A program made the position numbers and the translations under genes. Below, one piece after another: positions 34,460-42,016 of a DNA stretch of 64,000 nucleotides. This stretch comes from Lachnospiraceae bacterium. GTDB lineage: Bacteria > Bacillota > Clostridia > Lachnospirales > Lachnospiraceae. The notes below the pieces were generated by a model. That model was given only the letters and a program-made list of their open reading frames with translations, did no database searches and had not been told where the DNA came from. Location of the stretch: positions 1-64,000 of the forward strand of contig JAFXQK010000067.1 in NCBI GenBank assembly GCA_017527205.1, given 5' to 3'. Positions within the stretch are counted from its first letter, which is position 1; each line of letters begins with the position of its first letter.

Positions 34460-35920
34460 TTATCCAAGCGTTCTTACGGCCTCGCGCATGCCATCCTTTC
34501 TGATCTGCGTCAGATATCCGGCTACCGCATCCAACGCACCGGGAATCTCCGTCAAATCCTGACCCCAGAAGTCCTGATTTGCCAGAACTGCCTTTGCATA
34601 TTCCTTTGCATCCTTACCGCTGTTTGCCGCAAAGAATTCCAGTACGGCCATGTCATCCAGAATCTTATATTCCTCTTCACCGCGATGTCCAATCAATGCC
34701 TTGTCACGAATTTCAGAACCCGTATAGAAAGCAAGCAGGGCTGCCAGGGAGAAGGTCAGGTGCTTTGGAAGCTTTCCTTCCTTGCTGGCGTAAGCCAAGA
34801 AGCTTGGCATACATCTAGCGCGCCACTTGGACACGGAATTTAAGGAAATCGACAACAGTGCATGTTTTACGTAAGGGTTGTTAAAGCGCGTCAGCACTGC
34901 CTGCGCAAAGGATTCCAGATCTGCCTTCGGGAGAGTCAGGGTCGGGATCACCTCTTCGAAGATTGTTTCCTTAATGTAATTCAAAATCATCTCATCCTGC
35001 ATGGACTCCAGAACAATGTCATTGCCACAAAGATAGGAGGCCAGCACGAAGGAGGTATGCGCTCCGTTCAGGATGCGAACCTTTCTTTGCTTATAGGGCT
35101 TCTGATTATCCGTATAAATCACGGGCAGACCAGCCTTTGGCAACGGCAGCTCCTCGCTGATGTCCTTTTCGCTCTCAATCACCCATAACGCAAACGGCTC
35201 ACCCGTCACAATCAAATCATCCTGGTATCCAAATTCCTCGCAAAGCTGCGCGGCCTCGTCTCTCGGATATCCCGTGACAATGCGGTCTACGAGCGTAGAG
35301 GTAAAGACGCAGGCTTCCTTCACCCAATTCTTAAAGTCCTCTCCTAAGCTCCAGTTATCTGCCTGCTGCAAAACACATTCTTTTAAATGAATGCCGTTGT
35401 CATCAATCAGCTCCACGGGCAACATGATTAAGCCCTTCTTCTGATCTCCCCCAAACGCCTGATAGCGCTCATACAGGAACTTACAAAGCTTTCCCGGATA
35501 GGAAGTGGGCGGGCAATTTTCAAAACGATCCGAGGCATCATAAACAATTCCCGCCTCCGTCGTGTTTGAAACAACAAATCGCAGCGTATCAAGCTTTGCA
35601 AGGCCCATGAATTTTTCATATTCTGAATAGGAATCCACCGCATCAGCGACGCTGGTTACGACGCGATTAATGCGCTTCGGCTCTCCATCTACAATGCCGC
35701 GAAGCTGCACGGTATACTGGCACTCCTGCTTGTGAAAATTCTCCAGATTGCCAAATTCTATTGGCTTTACAATCACGACGTCGCCATTGAAATATCCATT
35801 TTCATTTGCAATGTCAATCATGTAATCAACAAATGCCCGAAGGAAATTGCCTTCGCCAAACTGAACGACCTTGATCGGTCTTTCCTTTTTACCCGTCATT
35901 TTCGTGCTAATCCGTTCCAT
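34460..35920 (-). CDS. uxaB: Tagaturonate reductase (altronate oxidoreductase)
   Basis: UxaB reduces D-tagaturonate to D-altronate with NADH. The 486-residue protein belongs to the mannitol dehydrogenase family: IKVVQFGEGNFLRAFVDYMID at the N terminus in place of a classical Rossmann motif, VSNTTEAGIVYD, VERIVTGYP-like DRIVTGYP, the catalytic Lys region KVRILNGAHTS and NPYVKHALLSISLNSVSKW. It is the first gene of the uxaB-uxaA-kduD unit, with a promoter and LacI-type operator directly upstream. Confidence 0.94.
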   Translation of the reverse strand: MERISTKMTGKKERPIKVVQFGEGNFLRAFVDYMIDIANENGYFNGDVVIVKPIEFGNLENFHKQECQYTVQLRGIVDGEPKRINRVVTSVADAVDSYSEYEKFMGLAKLDTLRFVVSNTTEAGIVYDASDRFENCPPTSYPGKLCKFLYERYQAFGGDQKKGLIMLPVELIDDNGIHLKECVLQQADNWSLGEDFKNWVKEACVFTSTLVDRIVTGYPRDEAAQLCEEFGYQDDLIVTGEPFALWVIESEKDISEELPLPKAGLPVIYTDNQKPYKQRKVRILNGAHTSFVLASYLCGNDIVLESMQDEMILNYIKETIFEEVIPTLTLPKADLESFAQAVLTRFNNPYVKHALLSISLNSVSKWRARCMPSFLAYASKEGKLPKHLTFSLAALLAFYTGSEIRDKALIGHRGEEEYKILDDMAVLEFFAANSGKDAKEYAKAVLANQDFWGQDLTEIPGALDAVAGYLTQIRKDGMREAVRTLG

Positions 35921-35981
35921 TTTTTACGCCTTTCTTTGTCCAATTTTTCACAAGAAACTATTCGCTTTTCTCATTTATTTA

Positions 35982-35995
35982 TGTAAGCGGTTACA
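35982..35995. promoter_or_regulatory. LacI-family operator at the uxaB promoter
   Basis: TGTAAGCGGTTACA is an inverted repeat TGTAA-N4-TTACA. It overlaps the predicted start site of the uxaB transcript. The same pattern recurs at 36105-36118 in front of the divergent LacI regulator gene. Confidence 0.7.
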
Positions 35996-36001
35996 CCATT
36001 T

Positions 36002-36030
36002 ATTCTTGCACTAAAATCAACAGAAGTCAA
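36002..36030 (-). promoter_or_regulatory. Promoter of the uxaB-uxaA-kduD operon
   Basis: On the minus strand TTGACT (36030-36025) and AAGAAT (36007-36002) are 17 bases apart. The operator at 35982-35995 lies immediately downstream, at about +7 to +20. Confidence 0.6.
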
Positions 36031-36063
36031 TAGAAAAATTTGTATTTTTTTAGATTTCTTTTG

Positions 36064-36092
36064 TTGCATTTTCCTATGGCACGTATTATAAT
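36064..36092 (+). promoter_or_regulatory. Promoter of the LacI-family regulator gene
   Basis: TTGCAT (36064-36069) and a consensus TATAAT (36087-36092) are 17 bases apart. The operator at 36104-36119 begins 12 bases downstream, which indicates autoregulation. Confidence 0.75.
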
Positions 36093-36103
36093 GATAGCGT
36101 ATT

Positions 36104-36119
36104 TTGTAACTGCTTACAA
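36104..36119. promoter_or_regulatory. LacI-family operator in front of its own regulator gene
   Basis: TTGTAACTGCTTACAA is a perfect inverted repeat of six bases around a four-base centre. Its core TGTAA-N4-TTACA equals that of the uxaB operator. Confidence 0.7.
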
Positions 36120-36166
36120 AAATATGTAACAGGATCGACATTCTTACGTAAGGAGAAGACAAGCAT

Positions 36167-37180
36167 ATGGCACTTACCATCTACGACATATCAAAAAAAG
36201 CAGGTGTTTCCATTGCCACCGTTTCCCGCGTTTTAAATGGCAGCGACAGCGTCAAGGCCTCCACTCGGGAAAAGGTCATGAGTGTCATTGAGAAATATGA
36301 TTATACGCCGAATGCCTATGCACGTGGCATGGGTCTTCATTCCCTGCGGACGGTCGGCATTCTCTGTGCGGATTCCTCCGACCTCTTTTTGGCGAAGGCC
36401 GTGTATTATTTAGAGCAGGAGCTTCATGCCAATGGTTATGAATCGCTTCTTTGCTGTACCGGCTATGATCTGGCGGATCGCCAGAGCTATATCCGATTAA
36501 TTCTTTCTAAAAAGGTAGACAGCCTGATTTTGGTTGGCTCTCACTATGTTTCCAACGTTGAAGAAGAGAATGAATACATCCGTGAGGCTGCCAAGCAGGT
36601 TCCCGTCATGCTGCTCAACGCTTCTTATAATTGTCCCAACGTCTATTGCACGCTCTGCAATGATTATGCTTCCATGTTTGAAGCGACCTCTAGTCTGATC
36701 CGGGCCGGAATTGACGACATACTTTATCTCTATGACTCCAATTCCTACAGTGGTACGAAAAAGCTCAGCGGATATAAGGCAGCCATGAAGAGCTATAAGC
36801 TTGCAGATTATGCTCCTTACATTCATTTCTATGACGGACGGACAGATCAGATTGATGCCATCATGGCATTCATCCAGGATATCGCAGACCATGGAGTGCA
36901 GTTCCATGGCGTAATCACTTCCGATGACTCTCTCGCCGTTGGCGCCATCAAGTATGCACAGAAAAACGGCCTGCGCATCCCTGAGGATTTGGCCGTGATC
37001 GGTTACAACAATTCCATGCTGACCGCCTGCTGCCATCCGGAGCTCACGAGCGTAGACAATCGTTTGGAAAATCTCACGCACCAGCTTGTGCAGACCTTAC
37101 TCAATGTATTATCCGGTGAGGAAATGCCTGCGGAATCCGTCTTCTCCGGGAAATTAATTAAGCGTTCCACGACTCCCTAG
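36167..37180 (+). CDS. LacI-family transcriptional regulator of the uronate genes
   Basis: A 337-residue repressor-type protein. Residues 1-50 are the LacI helix-turn-helix and hinge (IYDISKKAGVSIATVSRVLN, YTPNAYARGM). Residues 60-330 are the periplasmic-binding-protein-like effector domain. AAGGAG precedes the ATG. It stands between the divergent uxaB unit and uxaC-kduI, with TGTAA-N4-TTACA operators at both promoters. It therefore most likely controls galacturonate catabolism (UxaR/ExuR-like role in a different protein family). The effector is probably a uronate or KDG; this is inference. Confidence 0.92.
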   Translation: MALTIYDISKKAGVSIATVSRVLNGSDSVKASTREKVMSVIEKYDYTPNAYARGMGLHSLRTVGILCADSSDLFLAKAVYYLEQELHANGYESLLCCTGYDLADRQSYIRLILSKKVDSLILVGSHYVSNVEEENEYIREAAKQVPVMLLNASYNCPNVYCTLCNDYASMFEATSSLIRAGIDDILYLYDSNSYSGTKKLSGYKAAMKSYKLADYAPYIHFYDGRTDQIDAIMAFIQDIADHGVQFHGVITSDDSLAVGAIKYAQKNGLRIPEDLAVIGYNNSMLTACCHPELTSVDNRLENLTHQLVQTLLNVLSGEEMPAESVFSGKLIKRSTTP

Positions 37181-37193
37181 TCGGTCTTCGGGC

Positions 37194-37222
37194 GGTATCA
37201 TTTGCAATGGTATCATTTGCAA
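37194..37222. repeat. Direct repeat of GGTATCATTTGCAA (two copies, period 15)
   Basis: Two copies of the 14-mer lie at 37194-37207 and 37209-37222, between the LacI gene stop and uxaC. They could be a phased protein-binding site for the uxaC-kduI unit. No strong promoter is evident in this gap; TTGAGA with TAAAGT near 37275 is a weak candidate. Confidence 0.5.
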
Positions 37223-37325
37223 AAGGAAATCTCCATTGGAGGAAGCTCGTACCACTCGAGAAATCTTAACCTTTGAGAAAGAACCATTTCAAAATAAAGT
37301 GTCATAAAACAAGGAGGATTATATC

Positions 37326-38744
37326 GTGAAAGCATTTATGGACAAGGATTTTATCCTTTCAAACGAGGTGGCAAAGAAATTATACTTTGATTACGCGGCA
37401 AACATGCCCGTATTGGATTATCACTGCCACATCAATCAAAAAGAGATCTGGGAGGATCGCAAATTTGACAACATTACGCAGGTTTGGCTGGGCGGCGACC
37501 ATTATAAGTGGCGTTTCATGCGTTCCTGCGGCGTGGAGGAGCGTTATATTACCGGTGATGCTTCTGACAAGGAAAAATTTATGAAATGGGCAGAATGCCT
37601 CGGAAAGGCCATTGGCAATCCCCTCTTCCACTGGAGCCATTTAGAGCTTCGCAAATATTTTGGGTATCAGGGCGTTCTGAACAAGAACACTGCGGAGGAG
37701 GTCTGGGAGCTTTGCAACAAAAAGCTTGCCGAGCCTTCCATGAGCGTTCGCAACATCATCAAGAATTCCGGCGTTACCTTGATTTGTACGACCGATGATC
37801 CCGTGGATGATCTGGAATGTCATAAGAAGATCGCAGAGGACGAGACCTTTGACGTCCAGGTTTTACCTGCATGGAGACCCGACAAGGCCATGAATCTTGA
37901 AAAGCCGAATTATCTGGATTATTTGGCCACTTTGGAAAAGGTTTCCGGCGTAAAGATTGATTCCTTCGCTTCTCTTTGCAAGGCATTGTCTGTCAGAATG
38001 GACTTCTTTGCTGAGCGCGGTTGCCGTGTTTCCGATCATGGCATTGAATACGTTTACTACGCTCCCGCCTCTGCCGAGGAAGTGGAAGCCATCTTTGAAA
38101 AGAGAAGGAATGGACAGACCGTAAACCGTCAGGAAGAAATTCGTTTTAAGACTGCCTATCTTCTGTTTATGGGACGCGAATATGCGAGGAGAAATTGGGT
38201 GATGCAGCTGCACTATGGCTGTAAGAGAGACAATAATACCCTGCGCTTTGAGCAGCTTGGTCCTGACACTGGTTATGACTGCATTAACAATTACGCTCCC
38301 GCTGCCGAGATCACGGATTATCTGAATGCGCTGAACTGCACGAACGAGCTTCCGAAGACCATTCTCTACAGCCTGAATCCCAATGACAACCAGACCATTG
38401 GTTCCATCCTTGGCTGCTTCCAGGACAGCACGGCGGTAGCAAAGATTCAACAGGGCAGCGCTTGGTGGTTCAATGATCACAAAACCGGCATGCAGGATCA
38501 GATGATTTCCCTTGCGAACCTCGGAAATCTCTCCGGCTTTGTCGGAATGCTGACTGACTCAAGAAGCTTCCTCTCCTACACGCGCCATGATTATTTCCGC
38601 AGAATTCTTTGCAATCTGCTCGGCACCTGGGTAGAGAACGGCGAATTCCCCGAGGATTATGAGATCCTTGGCGAAATCGTCAGAGGCATCAGCTATAACA
38701 ACGCCGTAAAGTATTTCGGATTTGACCTGAAAACCGTAGAGTAA
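37326..38744 (+). CDS. uxaC: Glucuronate/galacturonate isomerase
   Basis: UxaC isomerises D-galacturonate to D-tagaturonate and D-glucuronate to D-fructuronate. The 472-residue metal-dependent amidohydrolase-fold protein carries VLDYHCHI (metal-binding His-x-His), NPLFHWSHLEL, TTDDPVDDLE, LPAWRPDKA, MQLHYG, WWFNDHKTGM and TDSRSFLSYTRHDYFRRILC. The start is a GTG at 37326, eight bases after AGGAGG. An ATG four codons later is the alternative. It is followed 48 bases downstream by kduI on the same strand. Confidence 0.95.
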   Translation: MKAFMDKDFILSNEVAKKLYFDYAANMPVLDYHCHINQKEIWEDRKFDNITQVWLGGDHYKWRFMRSCGVEERYITGDASDKEKFMKWAECLGKAIGNPLFHWSHLELRKYFGYQGVLNKNTAEEVWELCNKKLAEPSMSVRNIIKNSGVTLICTTDDPVDDLECHKKIAEDETFDVQVLPAWRPDKAMNLEKPNYLDYLATLEKVSGVKIDSFASLCKALSVRMDFFAERGCRVSDHGIEYVYYAPASAEEVEAIFEKRRNGQTVNRQEEIRFKTAYLLFMGREYARRNWVMQLHYGCKRDNNTLRFEQLGPDTGYDCINNYAPAAEITDYLNALNCTNELPKTILYSLNPNDNQTIGSILGCFQDSTAVAKIQQGSAWWFNDHKTGMQDQMISLANLGNLSGFVGMLTDSRSFLSYTRHDYFRRILCNLLGTWVENGEFPEDYEILGEIVRGISYNNAVKYFGFDLKTVE

Positions 38745-38792
38745 CTGTAAACTAGCATTTTCATCAGTGAAAGAAATAAGAAAGGAATAACT

Positions 38793-39656
38793 ATGGAACT
38801 AAGAACTGCTGCATCCCCCAAGGACGTCAAATACTATACCACGGAAAGATTGCGTGAGGAATTTTTGATTGATGATCTCTTCCAGCCAGACGTAATAAAG
38901 CTGGTATACAGTCATATTGACAGAATCATCACTGGCTCTGTCGTTCCCGTAAAGGAAGTTTTAAAGCTTACCGCGGGTGATGAGCTTCGTGCAAAATATT
39001 TTTGTGAGCGCCGTGAGCTTGGCGTAATCAATATTGGCGGCGAAGGCATCATTACCATTGACGGCAGAGAATATAAAGTAGCCTACAAGGAAGGCATGTA
39101 CATTGGCATGGGCTCTAAGGAAATCTCCTTTGCCAGCGTCGACGCCTCAAATCCCGCAAAGTTCTACTTAAACAGCGCTCCTGCCCACAGAACCTGTCCC
39201 ACCGTTCTGATCAAGCCGAGCGGAACTCCCGAGGAAGGCGTTGTCATCGTAAAGGATTGCAATAAGGTGGAGCTCGGCTCTCTGGAGGGTTCCAACCATC
39301 GCACCATCTGTAAGTATATTCTTCCCGGTCAGGTAGAAAGCTGTCAGCTCGAGATGGGTATGACGAAGCTCGAGCCCGGCAGTGTTTGGAACACCATGCC
39401 CTGCCATACGCATGACAGAAGAATGGAGGTTTATCTCTATTTTGACATGCCTGAGGATGCTCTCGTAATGCATTACATGGGTGAGCCCCAGGAAACTAGA
39501 CACATCATCATGCGAAATGAGCAGGCCGTTATTTCGCCGAGCTGGTCCATTCATTCCGGATGCGGCACCCAGGCATACACCTTTATTTGGGGAATGGTTG
39601 GTGAAAATCAGGACTTCGACGATATGGATCACTGCGCCATGAAGGATTTAAGGTAA
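38793..39656 (+). CDS. kduI: 5-dehydro-4-deoxy-D-glucuronate isomerase
   Basis: KduI converts 5-keto-4-deoxyuronate, the product of GH105 action on lyase fragments, to 3-deoxy-D-glycero-2,5-hexodiulosonate, which is then the KduD substrate. The 287-residue cupin shows NSAPAHRTCPT, GSSNHRTICKYI-like GSNHRTICKYI, the Zn-binding MPCHTHDRRMEVYLYFD, and PSWSIHSGCGTQAYTFIWGM. The ATG follows AGAAAGGA. A strong terminator follows 25 bases after the stop, so uxaC-kduI forms a unit. Confidence 0.96.
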   Translation: MELRTAASPKDVKYYTTERLREEFLIDDLFQPDVIKLVYSHIDRIITGSVVPVKEVLKLTAGDELRAKYFCERRELGVINIGGEGIITIDGREYKVAYKEGMYIGMGSKEISFASVDASNPAKFYLNSAPAHRTCPTVLIKPSGTPEEGVVIVKDCNKVELGSLEGSNHRTICKYILPGQVESCQLEMGMTKLEPGSVWNTMPCHTHDRRMEVYLYFDMPEDALVMHYMGEPQETRHIIMRNEQAVISPSWSIHSGCGTQAYTFIWGMVGENQDFDDMDHCAMKDLR

Positions 39657-39680
39657 TGTTCCACCGCTCTTACGTATGAT

Positions 39681-39717
39681 AAAACAGGCATTGGCTTTGT
39701 ACCAATGCCTGTTTTTG
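39681..39717 (+). terminator. Intrinsic terminator of uxaC-kduI
   Basis: AAAACAGGCATTGG (39681-39694) pairs with CCAATGCCTGTTTT (39702-39715) over a 7-base loop and is followed by T residues. The symmetry may let it end the convergent deacetylase transcript as well. Confidence 0.9.
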
Positions 39718-39733
39718 TGTCATCCGTCAGCGC

Positions 39734-40450
39734 CTATTCCAGAAGCACTTGATCCACGGTCACAAATTCATAACCTTCCTTCTGCAATTCATCCACGATG
39801 CGCAGCGCCGCCTCTATGCTGGTCTGGTAATAATCATGCAGCAGAATAATGGCGTTCTCCTTCGCTTTCTTTACGACACGCTTCGTGACAGTGTCCGCGT
39901 TCAGGCAATACCAGTCCGTGGGATCAATGGTCCAAAGAACGGGAAACATGTTCAGTTCCTTTTCAAAGCTCCGGTCCCAAATTCCATAGGGCGGTCTTAC
40001 GTAAAGCACCTCTTCTCCCGTAATCTCCTGAAGCACGGCATTGGTCATAAGGAGTTCTTTTTTGAATTCCAGGCGATTATCACTTTGCAGCTTCACGTGA
40101 TTGTAGGTATGATTTCCAATCAAATGCCCCTCCTCGTGCATTCTTTGAATAATGTCCGGATGAAGACTTGCATGCTCGCCCGTAACAAAAAACGTGGCTT
40201 GTACGCCACGTTCCTTCAATCCGTCCAATAACTGTACCGTATATTCCGGATGCGGACCATCATCAAAGGTCAGCGCAATCCGTTTCCGCTCCTCAGCCCT
40301 ATTACGTTCCTCATCGCTTATCCCGTCAATGCCCTCGTCCACAATTCCCGTCGCAGTCAGGAACTGCCTGCCATGCAGCCGGCCAAATGCCATACAAGCC
40401 AATAATAAACCCAGGTCCAATATGGCCATGCCCAGCAACCATTTCTTCAT
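39734..40450 (-). CDS. Polysaccharide deacetylase (CE4, NodB domain), membrane-anchored
   Basis: CE4 enzymes deacetylate peptidoglycan or other N-acetylated glycans outside the membrane. The 238-residue protein starts with an uncleaved-looking signal anchor (WLLGMAILDLGLLLACMAFG), then an acidic linker. The NodB motifs are all visible: TFDDGPH (motif 1, Asp-Asp), HTYNH (motif 2, metal His residues), RPPYG (motif 3), DPTDW (motif 4) and ILLHD (motif 5). It is a single-gene unit between the kduI terminator and the ASKHA protein gene. Substrate is most likely cell-wall glycan. Confidence 0.9.
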   Translation of the reverse strand: MKKWLLGMAILDLGLLLACMAFGRLHGRQFLTATGIVDEGIDGISDEERNRAEERKRIALTFDDGPHPEYTVQLLDGLKERGVQATFFVTGEHASLHPDIIQRMHEEGHLIGNHTYNHVKLQSDNRLEFKKELLMTNAVLQEITGEEVLYVRPPYGIWDRSFEKELNMFPVLWTIDPTDWYCLNADTVTKRVVKKAKENAIILLHDYYQTSIEAALRIVDELQKEGYEFVTVDQVLLE

Positions 40451-40578
40451 AATATGCTCCGAAACCGATTTCTCCCTCTAATCTATGAAGACAGGGTTGG
40501 ACGATATTCGGGAGTGCATCAGGAAACGCAGGGATTGGCTCCTCGCAGCATTACTTTTCGTTTCGCCCGACGTTTCTC

Positions 40579-41853
40579 TCATGCCATTCGAAAATTCATG
40601 GCTTCCATGTAATACTCAGGAAAATGCGCCTGCTCAGCCAGATTTATGACGCGCACGGGGCATTCATGCGTCCAAAGACTCTCTCTCCCCCAGAAGGCAC
40701 GGTTCAGGATGCCTGCGCCAATCTGCTTTGCGCCTGCCAGAGCCGTATTGCCGCCTGCGATGGCTCTGGTCTCCAGCTCCGAGGGCAGCAGACCGATTTG
40801 TACGGCGTCCCCGGGATTTAGAAAGTAACCAAATCCACCTGCTAAAATGACGCGGTCTATTTCGTGCAGCGTAATTCCCTTTTGTTCCACGAGGATGCGT
40901 ATGCCTGCCTTGATGGCCGCCTTTGCAAGCTGCAGACTTCGAATGGACTCCTGCGTCAGCATGACGTTCCCAATGCGAATGCCCCGCTCAAAATAAGGAT
41001 CCTTCAAAAGCCCCGTCTCATCAGCTGCGCCCTCCTCCAATAGCCTTGCCATAAGCTTTACCAAATCAGCGCCCCAGATTCCACGATTTACGCCGCCCTC
41101 AAAGGCCGGTCCTGCTGCCGTCGCCGTCGCAAGGATTTCCTCTTTGTTGCCAAGCAAAATTTCCCCATTGGTTCCAAGGTCAAGAAGCAGCGTCATCTGT
41201 CTCGACTCTGTCATGCCGGAAGCATACGCACCCGCCAAAAGATCGCTTCCCACGAACGCAGAAAAGCCGGGAAGTAAAAGGCACTGCATCCCTTTCCCGT
41301 CAGAACCCTCAATGGCAAATCTTGCCCCCGTAAGCCTTGAAGCATGAAATGGTGCCTGCCCAAGCTCCTTAGGATCCCAGTCCATCATCAGGTAGCTCAT
41401 GACCGTATTTGCGGCGATCACGCAGACCATCTGCTCCCCTTCCCTTAACCACTTCAAAAAGCGCTCTGCCCCGCGGGCAAAAGCGCTTCGAATCATCTGA
41501 AACATCTTTTCTTTTTTTTGCGGATCCTGCGCCGCCTGAATTCTCGAAAGCACGTCCGCACCAAACTCCGTCTGCGGGTTCACGCAAACAAAACGATCCT
41601 GCACGGTTCCATTCTCGTCATACAGCTCCATGGCGATCGTAGTCGTACCGACGTCAGCTGCAACCAGACGAAGCCCGTCCACGTTCCTTAATCCTTTCCC
41701 GTGCTCGCCGAGCATCTGCCGGGTCAGAATGCGAAGGCCTTCCGTCTCCTGTTGCAATACGCCGGGGCATAAGCCGCAGCCCGTACAAATCTGACAACGC
41801 CGCCCTGAATTTGGATGGCCTCCCTTAGACAAACTGGTTTCGTTCCCCGTCAT
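40579..41853 (-). CDS. ASKHA/DUF4445-domain protein (corrinoid-activator RACo/RamA-like) with a Cys4 motif
   Basis: A 424-residue ATPase-type protein of the DUF4445 family, to which the reductive activators of corrinoid methyltransferase proteins belong. Near residue 20 there is CQICTGCGLC, a C-x2-C-x2-C-x2-C cluster able to bind an Fe-S centre. The ASKHA parts are VAADVGTTTIAMELYD (phosphate 1), LLLDLGTNGEILLGN (phosphate 2), and ILAGGFGYFLNPGDAVQIGLLP near the C terminus. RACo proteins have an N-terminal [2Fe-2S] ferredoxin domain and are over 600 residues. This one lacks that domain. The start overlaps the DUF4250 gene by 29 bases. Target unknown. Confidence 0.78.
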   Translation of the reverse strand: MTGNETSLSKGGHPNSGRRCQICTGCGLCPGVLQQETEGLRILTRQMLGEHGKGLRNVDGLRLVAADVGTTTIAMELYDENGTVQDRFVCVNPQTEFGADVLSRIQAAQDPQKKEKMFQMIRSAFARGAERFLKWLREGEQMVCVIAANTVMSYLMMDWDPKELGQAPFHASRLTGARFAIEGSDGKGMQCLLLPGFSAFVGSDLLAGAYASGMTESRQMTLLLDLGTNGEILLGNKEEILATATAAGPAFEGGVNRGIWGADLVKLMARLLEEGAADETGLLKDPYFERGIRIGNVMLTQESIRSLQLAKAAIKAGIRILVEQKGITLHEIDRVILAGGFGYFLNPGDAVQIGLLPSELETRAIAGGNTALAGAKQIGAGILNRAFWGRESLWTHECPVRVINLAEQAHFPEYYMEAMNFRMA

Positions 41854-41998
41854 AGTGATAATCTATCCCCGCAAGCTTTTCCTCAAGCTCTGCCTGATCT
41901 ATGTCCAAATCCTCGCAGAGCTCCCCTAAATTCTTCCCGTAATCTCGTAGTTTTAAATTCATAAAACTAAGAAGCATGACCGGATCCTTCGGTATCAT
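41825..41998 (-). CDS. DUF4250 small protein (57 aa)
   Basis: Translated directly from the minus strand: MIPKDPVMLLSFMNLKLRDY at the N terminus and IDYHYDGERNQFV at the C terminus, which is the DUF4250 pattern seen across Lachnospiraceae. GGAGGTGG lies seven bases before the ATG at 41998. The protein is acidic, helical and cytosolic, with no known function. Its last 29 bases overlap the start of the ASKHA protein gene, so the two are co-translated. Confidence 0.88.
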   Translation of the reverse strand: MIPKDPVMLLSFMNLKLRDYGKNLGELCEDLDIDQAELEEKLAGIDYHYDGERNQFV

Positions 41999-42016
41999 GT
42001 TTCCACCTCCACGCTC

